DNA from: CAYUAI01 sp964442745 | GTDB taxonomy: Bacteria > Pseudomonadota > Gammaproteobacteria > S012-40 | Direction: 5' to 3' | Length of the DNA stretch: 64,000 bases | Assembly: GCA_964442745.1 (NCBI GenBank) | Contig: CAYUAI010000003.1 | Location: 1 to 64,000 of the forward strand | Part shown: piece by piece, positions 28,286-38,300 of the stretch | How positions within the stretch are numbered: position 1 is the first letter of the stretch | Layout of the letters: each line of letters opens with the position of its first letter | The notes under the pieces: model-generated | What the model was told of the DNA's origin: nothing | The model's input: the letters and a program-made list of their open reading frames with translations, nothing else | Database searches by the model: none | Made by a program: the position numbers and the translations under genes

Positions 28286-28672
28286 ATGAGTGTTTATATC
28301 CAAGTTTCTTTTGGAGAACTAATCGACAAAATCACCATTCTTCGAATAAAAAAAGAACGAATCACTGATGCTGAAAAATTAAAAAACATCGTTAAAGAAC
28401 TATCTAAGCTGGAAGCCAACTGGAACGACATCAATCAACAGCATCACAATATCAATCAACAAATCGAGGCCTTAAAACAAGTAAACGCGCAACTTTGGGA
28501 TATTGAGGACCGCATACGTCTAAAGGAATCCGCCAAAGCGTTCGATAACGAATTCATTGAATTAGCCAGAGCCGTTTATAAAACCAATGATCAACGGGCT
28601 ACCATTAAAAAACAAATTAATATAATACTGGATTCTGAACTCGTCGAAGAAAAATCTTACCAAGAATATTAA
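28286..28672 (+). CDS. DUF6165 family protein
   Basis: A 128-residue protein that begins MSVYIQVSFGELIDKITIL, the hallmark of DUF6165. It is predicted to be mostly helical and charged (LKNIVKELSKLEANW, then IEDRIRLKESAKAFDNEFIELARAVYKTNDQRA), consistent with a coiled coil. The ribosome binding site AAGGA is nine bases upstream. Members often sit in cell-surface polysaccharide or lipid A regions, but the function is unknown. Here it lies 22 bases after tamB and 19 bases before the phosphoglycerol transferase fusion, suggesting one transcript. Confidence 0.85.
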   Translation: MSVYIQVSFGELIDKITILRIKKERITDAEKLKNIVKELSKLEANWNDINQQHHNINQQIEALKQVNAQLWDIEDRIRLKESAKAFDNEFIELARAVYKTNDQRATIKKQINIILDSELVEEKSYQEY

Positions 28673-28691
28673 CATCGCTACTAATCACTCT

Positions 28692-31600
28692 ATGAACGAA
28701 AACCATCGATATTTAACCATAGGTTTCACTGCTGCATTCGTTCATTGGTTGATCGTCGTTATTATTCAAGTCGAAAATATCTACCAGAGTATTGGTATCG
28801 AAAAATTTCCCAATTTGTATCACCACCTTGGTTTGATTCAAGGTGAAAATTTAATCATCAGTGGTTTTATTGGGGCAGTGATTGCGTTAGGTTACCACTA
28901 CCCCGTCAGTCGATGGCTGTGTTTCGTTGGCATTATTTTATTAAATCTATTCTTGGTTTTTGATCAAATTGGTTATAAAATTTTCTTCGACCATTTTCGT
29001 TTCTCTTTTGTTGAGCACCAAGAGGCTATTTTTAATCGCCACCTGCTTGGCTCAGTACGCCAAGAAATGGATGCGATTTTCTATACCAACATCATATTGT
29101 GGATTAGCACATCCCTGCTGTTATTTTATTTGTTTTATAAAAAACCACCCAATAAAGATACCACAGTACTGCCCCCTCAAATGCTTAAGCGACTACCTCA
29201 CGTAATGATCCTCAGCATTGCCATCGGGATCACCCTCGACTGGAATAATTTCAACAAACCAGACTACTACAATATCAATCATCATGCATTATTTACTTTA
29301 TGGCATGATATTAAGAACCAAACCTTAGCCGCGAATCAAGCCGATAATTATCAACCACGACCATTCACGTCCTTATCCGAATTACAACAACCAAAATTTG
29401 GCAATACACCAAGTCATCATAGAGAAACGGCTCAATTTAATAAAATTCAACAACGTCAACAGCAATTAAAACAACCCTTGAATATTCTGTTGATAGTATT
29501 AGAGTCTGTTGGCTCCATTCAGATGCTCGATAAAAACAATCGCCCCAGTAAAAATCTCACCCCTCATATTCATCAGTTATCAAAAAATGCACTAATTTAT
29601 CCGGCAATTTATACGCCATTTCCCGGCACCATTCGATCCATGTTAAGCTTAAATACTGGCGGCCATAACCTAACCATAGGCAGTGTTTTTGAAGAATTTA
29701 ACTACCAATATACCGGACCTAGTCTAGCTAACCGTTTTAAAGAGGCGGGTTTCACCACCGCTTTATTTTCCAGTGCCAGCTTAGATTTTGAAAACCAATA
29801 TCGAATCTATGCACACGATGATTATGACCATTATTATGATTTTGGCGATACCAATAAACGTTATCAAGAAAGAAACCGCCTACATTCTTGGGGAGGAAAT
29901 GAAACCTCAACCATCCATCGAATCATGGAATGGTTAGATCAGCCGGAAGCAAAAAAACAACCATTTTTCATTCAATATTTAACCAATGCGACCCATCACC
30001 CCTATGGGGTACCAAAATCCTATGCCTCTAAATCAGATAAACGCGACCGTCAGTCACGCTACCAACAGGCTTTGCGTTATACTGATGAAGCACTGGGTAT
30101 ATTGCTGAATGAGCTCGATCAAAACGGCCTGCTCAGCAACACGGTAATCGCCATCACCGGCGATCACGGTGAAGCTTTTGCAAAAAGACATAACAACAAT
30201 TTAACGCATAAACACTTTTTATACGAAGAAAATATCAAATCTTTTTTGCTGCTGTCCAATCCCCAATTATTTCCTGACACCTTAATTTCTCACCGAGTCG
30301 GTAGTATGGGAGACATATTGCCCTCCTTATTTCATTTTACTGGCAAACAAGAATTTCCAGTCATCGGTCAAAACTTATTATCCCTTCGCTACCAAAATCG
30401 TATTCAGTTTTTTCATAAAAGTGCCTATCCGAAACAATGGGGTCTGCGAGATGGGCAATGGAAATATATCGAATCCATGCAAAATGGCGACGCACAATTA
30501 TTTGATCTCATCCAAGACCCCATAGAACAGCACAACCTTTCCCACCGATATCCAGATAAAATAGCCACTTACCACGACTTATCCGCTCGCTGGATGATAA
30601 GCAGTCATCAAACCTATACTGACCAGTTAACAAATTTTTATGCCACGGATCGGCGACCACTCAACTCTGCCGAACTCACCCAAAGCGGCCCCAAAATTTT
30701 AAGCTTCGGAATACGCAATACCAATAATAAATTTTTAGAGAAAAAAATCTTGTCACCCAATGATAACGTTGTTGCCAAAACATCATGGGTCGCCTATGGT
30801 ATAGAAAAGAATATTCATTATGAATGGCTCAGTCCTAGTGGACAACCGTTTCGGAAAAATTATTTAGTTAAACCAGGCTGGACAACCACCAAAGTCTACC
30901 TGCAAGTAGCCCTTCCCTTAGCAGAAGGCACTTGGCAGCTCACGTTATGGGACGGACAAAAAAAGCTACTGAGTCGCACCTTCCAGGTGGATAAACAAGT
31001 TAACCAAGGCATTAGCTCACCACAAACTCATTTGTCTTTTGTGAAATACCCTAGCGGTCGCAATAAAGTCAATCAAACCGATTGCCAGTTTGACGTGATT
31101 GCTCATCGCGGTAGTTCCTTCTCCACGCCCGAAAATACCTTGTATGCCATTGAGCAAGCACTGGCTGAAGGAGCCACCATTATCGAAGCAGATCTGCGAC
31201 TTTCCAAAGATCATATCCCCGTATTACTACATGACCAACGTATCGATCGCACCACTCAACAAACAGGACGTGCTGACCAAAAAACGCTTGTTGAACTCAA
31301 GCAACTTGATGCAGGCCGCTGGCATGTCAACCCACAACAAAACCTAACCATACCCAGTTTAGCTGAAGCGATTACCGCCGTGGCTGGTCGCGGGACTTTA
31401 TATCTTGATATTAAATCAAGAAACCTGGCCGTCCCTATCAAACGCGTATTAGAGGCACACAGCTTTCCTGCCAACAGCATTTACCCGGCAGTAAACTCCA
31501 TCAGCATGATGAAGGAATATCGCTCCGTGCTACCTAATACGCCGCTGGTGTGGTTTGGCGGCGTCCCCAAACGCTGGTCAAAAACCTGGTTTGACACATT

Positions 31601-32585
31601 AAAGCAAAATAATGTCATCGCCATTGAATTATTCTGGACCCAGCTAAGGGATGATTTAGCCACCATTAATTTTGCCCAAGCCGCACGTGAACAAGGTTTC
31701 GCGTTATGGGCTTTTGTCATTAATGACCTCAATAACGTCAAACAAATACTCCCCTTTGGCGTGGATGGAATTGAGACCAATTTGCCAGGTTCGCTACACA
31801 ATATGGTCTGTCAACAAAAAGAGGATTATCCATTGCCGGAAGGGCGCATTACCGGTCAGTGGGATTTTAATGGCGGAAATTTAACCGCACATACTGGCTC
31901 GAATTTAGTGCCATGGGGTGATCTCAATAAATTAGCGGATAAAATAAAATTTGGTAACACCAAGACTTTCCAATTACCTGCCATTAACCAACAAATCGCC
32001 GATATTATCTATCTCCCGGCTTTTTCGCCCAACACCGGCCTACAAATGTTTCCAGGCTTACAACACTTCGGTCCGGGCACCGGTCATTATAGTAACAACT
32101 ATACGCTAATCATGGATATATTACGGCCAATCCAATCAGCCAAGCAATGGATCGCGCTTTTGCAATCCAATCATAAAAATCGCAATGACGCCGATCTTTT
32201 TATTAATCCACAAGGTCAGCTCGGCATATCTGATCAATATTTCGGAATACTGGAAGTTAATCAATGGCATCGCCTCGCCGTGGTTGTAGCGACACCAAAC
32301 CACGAGCGCAATACCATGTATTTATACCTTGATGGTCAAGCCATTGGCCAAATTTCCCTAGATGGTATTGATGGCCGTTGGGCACTGGAATCCACATTGA
32401 ATACCCGCCGAACTTTATTATTCACCGATAATAATAACCAAACTGCTCCGATTTTTATCAACAGTCTGCAAATCAGAGACTATGCCATGGCCGCCGATGA
32501 AGTGAGTGCATTACAAAGTCCTCAAGCCTCAGGCATCCCAAATATGGGCAACATAAAACCAACAAGTTACGAGCAACGCATGTGA
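28692..32585 (+). CDS. LtaS-type sulfatase / GDPD / LamG three-domain protein
   Basis: A 1297-residue protein with three modules. Residues about 8-190 hold five membrane segments as in LtaS-type phosphoglycerol transferases. Residues about 262-650 are an alkaline phosphatase/sulfatase-fold domain: LNILLIVLESVGS (metal-binding Glu), the probable nucleophilic Thr in PFPGTIRSMLSLNTGG (near residue 314), and AITGDHGEAF (near 490). Residues about 800-1040 form a glycerophosphodiester phosphodiesterase: DVIAHRGSSFSTPENT, IIEADLRLSKDHIPVLLHD, and DGIETNLP. Residues about 1050-1285 resemble a LamG/concanavalin fold (GQWDFNGGNLTAHTGS, then WHRLAVVVATPNHERNTMYLYLDG). All three should be periplasmic. 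It could both add and remove glycerophosphate groups, or trim glycerophospholipid products. No ribosome binding site is obvious. Confidence 0.9.
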   Translation: MNENHRYLTIGFTAAFVHWLIVVIIQVENIYQSIGIEKFPNLYHHLGLIQGENLIISGFIGAVIALGYHYPVSRWLCFVGIILLNLFLVFDQIGYKIFFDHFRFSFVEHQEAIFNRHLLGSVRQEMDAIFYTNIILWISTSLLLFYLFYKKPPNKDTTVLPPQMLKRLPHVMILSIAIGITLDWNNFNKPDYYNINHHALFTLWHDIKNQTLAANQADNYQPRPFTSLSELQQPKFGNTPSHHRETAQFNKIQQRQQQLKQPLNILLIVLESVGSIQMLDKNNRPSKNLTPHIHQLSKNALIYPAIYTPFPGTIRSMLSLNTGGHNLTIGSVFEEFNYQYTGPSLANRFKEAGFTTALFSSASLDFENQYRIYAHDDYDHYYDFGDTNKRYQERNRLHSWGGNETSTIHRIMEWLDQPEAKKQPFFIQYLTNATHHPYGVPKSYASKSDKRDRQSRYQQALRYTDEALGILLNELDQNGLLSNTVIAITGDHGEAFAKRHNNNLTHKHFLYEENIKSFLLLSNPQLFPDTLISHRVGSMGDILPSLFHFTGKQEFPVIGQNLLSLRYQNRIQFFHKSAYPKQWGLRDGQWKYIESMQNGDAQLFDLIQDPIEQHNLSHRYPDKIATYHDLSARWMISSHQTYTDQLTNFYATDRRPLNSAELTQSGPKILSFGIRNTNNKFLEKKILSPNDNVVAKTSWVAYGIEKNIHYEWLSPSGQPFRKNYLVKPGWTTTKVYLQVALPLAEGTWQLTLWDGQKKLLSRTFQVDKQVNQGISSPQTHLSFVKYPSGRNKVNQTDCQFDVIAHRGSSFSTPENTLYAIEQALAEGATIIEADLRLSKDHIPVLLHDQRIDRTTQQTGRADQKTLVELKQLDAGRWHVNPQQNLTIPSLAEAITAVAGRGTLYLDIKSRNLAVPIKRVLEAHSFPANSIYPAVNSISMMKEYRSVLPNTPLVWFGGVPKRWSKTWFDTLKQNNVIAIELFWTQLRDDLATINFAQAAREQGFALWAFVINDLNNVKQILPFGVDGIETNLPGSLHNMVCQQKEDYPLPEGRITGQWDFNGGNLTAHTGSNLVPWGDLNKLADKIKFGNTKTFQLPAINQQIADIIYLPAFSPNTGLQMFPGLQHFGPGTGHYSNNYTLIMDILRPIQSAKQWIALLQSNHKNRNDADLFINPQGQLGISDQYFGILEVNQWHRLAVVVATPNHERNTMYLYLDGQAIGQISLDGIDGRWALESTLNTRRTLLFTDNNNQTAPIFINSLQIRDYAMAADEVSALQSPQASGIPNMGNIKPTSYEQRM

Positions 32586-32735
32586 TTTAAGAGAATCCGC
32601 AATCCTACCAAGCATTAAACAACCCACCCGTTTTACCGATAACTTATTTATGGCTTGTATTCATTCTCCTTGGGAGTTTGAGCATTCGCCGATTAAAATC
32701 GATAATTTATCGGAATTTGGCTAATCGCTGAGCAA

Positions 32736-33242
32736 ATGCGTAATAAAAAATCACATATGAAAATATTTCACGGCTTTACGTTGATTGAACTCCTGGTGAC
32801 GCTAACGCTGGTTGCCATTCTTCTCTCTACTGCCGTACCTAGTTTTATCGAGTTTATAAAAGATAATAGGCTTGTGGCTCAAATTAATGAGTTTGTGGCC
32901 ACGGTTAACTTTGCGCGAAGCGAGGCCATCAAACGCGGATTACCCATTCGAGTTACCAGCTCAAGTAACACCAATTGGGCCAACGGATGGCAAGTATGGG
33001 TTGATCTAAATAATAACGAAATATTTGATGTCGGTGAAAGTTTACAGGTAACGCGGGATTTCTCAGGCCCTGGCACAACTTTCGTATCTGGATCAAGTGA
33101 ATTTATTTTCAATTCCCAAGGTACCTCTAGCATTACCGGCACACTGACACTTTGCGATAACCGTACGGGAGAATCAGGCAAGCAAGTATCAGTGAGCCTG
33201 GTTGGCAGGGTAACGTTGGATGCGACCTATACCTGCTCATAA
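32736..33242 (+). CDS. fimT: Type IV pilus minor pseudopilin FimT/FimU (GspH-like)
   Basis: A 168-residue type IV pilin-like protein. The prepilin peptidase site is HG|FTLIELLVTLTLVAILL with Glu at position +5, and the C-terminal half fits the GspH/FimT domain (NFARSEAIKRGLPIRV, then GWQVWVDLNNNEIFDVGESL). It is probably a minor pilin that primes pilus assembly; FimT-type proteins can also bind DNA during uptake. A later ATG at 32757 would also give a good leader. It is the first gene of the minor pilin operon. Confidence 0.9.
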   Translation: MRNKKSHMKIFHGFTLIELLVTLTLVAILLSTAVPSFIEFIKDNRLVAQINEFVATVNFARSEAIKRGLPIRVTSSSNTNWANGWQVWVDLNNNEIFDVGESLQVTRDFSGPGTTFVSGSSEFIFNSQGTSSITGTLTLCDNRTGESGKQVSVSLVGRVTLDATYTCS

Positions 33243-33265
33243 ATATGAGTTTGGGGGGATTTTAA

Positions 33266-33724
33266 ATGTATACGCAACAAAAAAAATTCGAGGTACCTCT
33301 ATCGGCTGGATTTACGCTAATAGAGGTTTTGATTTCCGTGCTTATATTGTCCGTCGGCATACTGGGTCTTGCAGGGTTACAGGCAAGTAGCATGCAAAGT
33401 AATCATAGCGCTTATCTGAAATCTCAAGCTAATATTTTTTCATACGACATACTGGATAGCATGCGTGCAAATCGTGGGGCGACAACCAACGCAGCAACGG
33501 CGCTTGGCGGCGCTTACAATATAACCATTAACGAAACGCCACCGACAGGTCCGACGACGGCCGAGTTAGACCTAGCCCGGTGGTTGAATGCCATCGCTGC
33601 GCAACTACCTGAAGGCAAAGGTTCGGTTACTCAAATACCCGCCACACCTCGATTTACTATTGTCATTCAATGGAATGACCGAGAAGCCACACCACAAACA
33701 TTTTCCATCGATACACTGCTATGA
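33266..33724 (+). CDS. pilV: Type IV pilus minor pilin PilV
   Basis: A 152-residue minor pilin. The prepilin leader ends AG|FTLIEVLISVLILSVGILGLAGLQ, which is the PilV signature, followed by ASSMQSNHSAYLKSQANIFSYDILDSMRANR. Its G-rich ribosome binding site (GGGGGGA) is about seven bases upstream. The stop overlaps the pilW start by four bases (ATGA). It works with FimU, PilW, PilX and PilE in the tip-priming complex. Confidence 0.93.
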   Translation: MYTQQKKFEVPLSAGFTLIEVLISVLILSVGILGLAGLQASSMQSNHSAYLKSQANIFSYDILDSMRANRGATTNAATALGGAYNITINETPPTGPTTAELDLARWLNAIAAQLPEGKGSVTQIPATPRFTIVIQWNDREATPQTFSIDTLL

Positions 33725-34746
33725 AAAATCATCGGTTAAATAATTCAACTAAGTACAAGCAAGCTGGGATTGGTCTCATCGAAATCATGATAACCATGGC
33801 GCTCAGTTTACTGTTGCTGGGAGGGGTGATACAGATATTCTCTAGTAGCAAAGCAAGTTACCAAATGCAGGAGGGAATTTCACGGCTTCAGGAAAATAGC
33901 CGTTTTGCGGTTGAGTTATTACGCCGTCATGTTCGACTATCCGGATATAGCGGATGTACTAACCCAGGTTTGGTCGCTCCAAGAAACATTGCGACAGGAG
34001 CACCACCAGAAATTACATTTAATGCGGCTGATGTGCTTAGCGGTACCGACAATACCCAAGTGGACGGTGTACTTTCAGGGACAGATACGCTCATCATCCG
34101 TTATGGTTCACCGAACGCCGTGCCACTATCCGCCAATATGCTCACCGATACGAGTCATCTAATGATTGCCTCAAATCCGGATAATATGGTTACCGGAGAT
34201 TTTATTTTAGTGACGGACTGTGAGAGAGCAGATTTATTCAAAGCAACATCAATCATAACAGATGCTACTGGCATGGTTACCATCGAGCATGACAACACTG
34301 GAAATATTTCGAACAATCTATCCAAAGCCTACCGCGATGATGCACAAGTGATGCGTCTTAATTTTTCAACCTATTTTATCAATGATTCGGGCAGAACTAA
34401 TGATGACGGAAAGGAAATTTATTCTCTTTGGGAAACAACACAGTCCACTACACATGAATTAGTCGAGGGTATTGAGGATATGCAAATTATATATGGTGTG
34501 GATACTAATATTTTGCCGGATGGAACAATTGATATTTTTCAGACAGCAACGGCTGTGACAAATAGTGCTAGCTGGGACAAAGTAGTCAGCGTTCGTATTG
34601 CCCTACTAGCAAGTACCACCGAAGATATCAGTTCGAAACAAGAACCCTATATCGATTTACAGGGAGATCTACAAGCCTATCCAGATGACCATCGAATTCG
34701 TCGCCAATTTGTTACAACAGTCGGATTGCGAAACCGAGTTCCCTAG
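33721..34746 (+). CDS. pilW: Type IV pilus assembly protein PilW
   Basis: A 341-residue minor pilin with a class III leader (QAG|IGLIEIMITMALSLLLLGGVIQIF) and the PilW pattern ISRLQENSRFAVELLRRHVRLSGYSGC at about 50-76. The C-terminal part (VSVRIALLASTTEDI, then RRQFVTTVGLRNR) is typical. It overlaps pilV by four bases. It is part of the PilVWX subcomplex that links PilY1 to the pilus tip. Confidence 0.93.
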   Translation: MKNHRLNNSTKYKQAGIGLIEIMITMALSLLLLGGVIQIFSSSKASYQMQEGISRLQENSRFAVELLRRHVRLSGYSGCTNPGLVAPRNIATGAPPEITFNAADVLSGTDNTQVDGVLSGTDTLIIRYGSPNAVPLSANMLTDTSHLMIASNPDNMVTGDFILVTDCERADLFKATSIITDATGMVTIEHDNTGNISNNLSKAYRDDAQVMRLNFSTYFINDSGRTNDDGKEIYSLWETTQSTTHELVEGIEDMQIIYGVDTNILPDGTIDIFQTATAVTNSASWDKVVSVRIALLASTTEDISSKQEPYIDLQGDLQAYPDDHRIRRQFVTTVGLRNRVP

Positions 34747-34775
34747 GCCCAGTAGGATATTATAGGATGAACATA

Positions 34776-35351
34776 ATGAAAAATATAACAACAATTAAAT
34801 TATGTCAATGTGAGATCAACCGCTATCACATTAACATCAAGCAAAGTGGGGCGATTTTAGTGGTTAGCCTGGTCATGCTGTTGGTTCTCATGATTTTGGG
34901 TGTTTCATCAATGGGGACAGTGATATTAGAAGAAAAAATGGTAGGTAACATGCGAGACCAAGACCTTGCGTTTCAAGCCGCAGAAGCGAGTATCCGGGAG
35001 GCTGAGACCTGGATACAGGCGCTTAACATTTTACCAATTGATTGTGTAGCTGCACCTTGCAGTGTCTGGAAAAAAAACACATTGACGGATCTTGAGAAAA
35101 ACAGCTTATCCTGGTGGAAAGATTCAATGAACAGCCGTGAATTCGGAACTTCAGGTATAAAAGATCTAGAAACTGTTGCCACAGATCCACGTTATATTAT
35201 TGAACATCAAGCCTACGTTAGGGACAGCCTGACAGTAGGACATAGTCCAGGGACAGGCCGGGATTATTATCGAATAACATCCTATGGTGTCGGCGCCAAT
35301 GCATCGGCGGTGAAAGTCCTGCAAAGTACGTCTGCCAAACGATTAAATTAA
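34776..35351 (+). CDS. pilX: Type IV pilus assembly protein PilX
   Basis: A PilX minor pilin. I chose the ATG at 34776 because AGGA lies eight bases upstream; the in-frame ATG at 34767 falls inside that ribosome binding site. The start gives 191 residues. A hydrophobic helix (GAILVVSLVMLLVLMILGVSSMG) is followed by the diagnostic EEKMVGNMRDQDLAFQAAEASIREAE. The leader before the helix lacks a Glu+5 phenylalanine-type site, which is normal for PilX. Confidence 0.9.
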   Translation: MKNITTIKLCQCEINRYHINIKQSGAILVVSLVMLLVLMILGVSSMGTVILEEKMVGNMRDQDLAFQAAEASIREAETWIQALNILPIDCVAAPCSVWKKNTLTDLEKNSLSWWKDSMNSREFGTSGIKDLETVATDPRYIIEHQAYVRDSLTVGHSPGTGRDYYRITSYGVGANASAVKVLQSTSAKRLN

Positions 35352-35373
35352 TCTAAAAACTTGGAATATCATC

Positions 35374-38300
35374 ATGAAACTAAAACACACAACCCTGACT
35401 CCAACCATCGGTTTCGCACTAGCATTGTTCATGCAATCAATCACCGCTGCTCCCCTTTCCATCAGTGATTCGCCCCTGGAAGTTTCCGGAGCGATTGAAC
35501 CCAATGTGATGCTTCTTATTGATAACTCAGGTTCTATGTCGAACATTGTCCCTGATACGCCTTACGACCCATCGGTTACCTATTTCACTTGTGGTTCAGC
35601 TTCAGTGGTTACCTCAGGAAGCTCTATTGATATTAGAATTACTTCAGCGGGAGCGCCTTACCTGAAGTTAGGAGGATCTGATCAGGATTGGGGGGTTAAT
35701 TCAGGCACGGGACCAACAGGAAAATCAACACGATGCTTTAATCCTGGCGAAAGCTACATGGCTCGCCTTTACGGTAATAGTGGAGGGAATCCTAAATCTC
35801 CTAGTGGCTATTTGCGGGCGCAATATACGGGTAATTATTTGAATTGGTATTTTGGTTCATCCCCAACAAATTGGGGATCCGGTGCGCGGAAAAAACCGGG
35901 GACAGAACAACGAATAGAAATTGCAAAATCAGCTTCCAAATCTTTGATTGATATAATGAGTGGCGTCCGGGTGGGACTATCTTCATATAACGGCCAAAAT
36001 GGTGTGAAAATCAATGAAGAGATGAGCCCTATTATTGCGAACCGTGCCGCCATGAAATCATCCATTGATGCGCTTTCACCCAGCGGAAGCACCCCTTTAG
36101 CTGAATCCTTACGTGATATTGGTGAGTATTTTACCCAAGGGTATAGTGGAAACCTGACAATACATCCCGGACAAAGCACCTCAAATGGTGATCTGTTCAA
36201 TGAATCAGAAATTACTAAAGCCAGCTTTTTCGCAAGAGATGGAGCCTACACTTTCTCACCACCGCCTACTCCTCCAATCCAGGCCTTCTGTCAGAAAAAT
36301 TTTGCCATTCTGCTAACAGATGGCCGACCTCAGAGCGATCGAAGTATGTCTAGCTCTCTGGAAGATTATGACGGCGACTGTCTCTCGGCTAATCCAGCCT
36401 GCAATAGTTATGACCGAAAGCCCTCGCAAGGTTACGAATCAGCGGGTAGTGACTACCTAGACGATGTCGCGAAAGCATTGTTCGAAATTAATTTGCGTCC
36501 GAATTTGACAGATTTCAATGGAAATCCGGTAGTCAATAATATCAAAACCTACACGATCGGATTTACTGATGACCAAGTGATTAATGATCCGCTGATGCAA
36601 GATACGGCTAATAATGGGGGAGGAATATTCATAACGGCTGAGAATAGCGAACAACTTGCTTCGGCTTTTAATCAGGCTGTTGGCAATGTCAACAATCAAA
36701 TCAGTTCAGCGGCATCCGCTGCCCTAAATACTGGATTCATCACAAACTCATCAAAAATTTATCAGCCAACATTTGATAGTTCCGTGTGGAGGGGAGATCT
36801 GTCTGCTGTCTCGATAAAATCTGACGGGAGCCTGGATCCGAATGAAAACGACCCACTCGCGAGTGACAATCTTCCCGGTCCAAACAATCGAGTTATCCTT
36901 ACCTTTGATACCACCAAAAAAATGGCGCCGCCCGGATTATCTATCTATGGCGACGGTATACCCTTTCGCTGGTCAAGTCTGAATGCGGCACAACAAACTG
37001 CACTCAATACAGCCATCTCGGGAGCATCTGATGGTAATGGCTCAGATCGGTTGAGTTTTTTGCGAGGAGATAGCCTTAATGAAACAGTTAACGGCGGAAT
37101 CTTCCGAACCCGCCCGCTGGGCAAGCTGGGTGATTTTGTACATTCATCTCCCGTATTTGTCAAAAATCCCCCTTTCCGATATCCCGATAATTGGGGGGCT
37201 GGTGCACCTGAAAACAATGAAATGAGCAACCGAACTTACTCGACTTTCAAGAGTGACTACAGCTCGCGAACACCCATGGTTTATTTAGGTGCTAATGATG
37301 GTATGTTGCATGGATTCGATGCCATTACTCTGACTGAGAAACTGGCTTATGTTCCTCAAGCCGTATTCAATAACTTGAGTGATCTGACTGATCCAAATTA
37401 TAATCATAAATTTTATGTTGACGGATCTCCAACGATGGGTGATGTTTACTTCAATAACGATTGGCATACGGTTCTGATAGGAGGTTTAAATAATGGAGGG
37501 CAAGGTATTTATGCGTTAGACATTACTTCCCCTGCAACGTTTTCGGAAGCAAACAGCGATTCAATCGTATTGTGGGAATTTAGAGATGAGAATGATGCAG
37601 ATGCAGATTCTGTCATGCAATACGGGCTCGGAAAGACATATAGTCAGCCGGCAATAATGCGCATGCATAACGGGAAGTGGGCGGCGGTATTTGGTAATGG
37701 CTATAACAATACCACAGCCGACGGCTATGCCAGCTCATCAGGCCATGCCATTTTATATATCCTAGATATAGAAACTGGAGAGGTAATCAAGAAAATTAAT
37801 ACGGAAGTAGGTAGCGCCACCACGCCAAACGGACTGGCAACGCCGGCGGGAGTCGATGTCAACGGAGATCATATTGTTGATGTAATTTATGCCGGGGATC
37901 TTCGAGGAAATCTCTGGAAATTTAATGTTAACGATAAAAATCCTGTGAACTGGGACATCAATTTTTCTACAGGATCGGTAAAGACCCCATTGTTTTCTGC
38001 AACGGATAGTTTGAATAATCCACAGCCTATCACAGTTCGTCCGGACATCGGGCTTGCACCATCGGGACCGGGAGTTATGGTGTATTTCGGTACTGGATTA
38101 TATTTAGGATCACCAGATGTCACTGATTCCAGTCCCCAAGCATTCTATGGAATTATTGATACCAATCAACCGGTGAGTAATCGAAATAATTTAATTTCAC
38201 AAACAATTAATGTACTCTCTACAGCGAACATTAGGATAAGCAGTGCCACCCAATTGGCGACTTCAAATTCTGGTTGGTACCTCGATCTACCTGCCACCGG

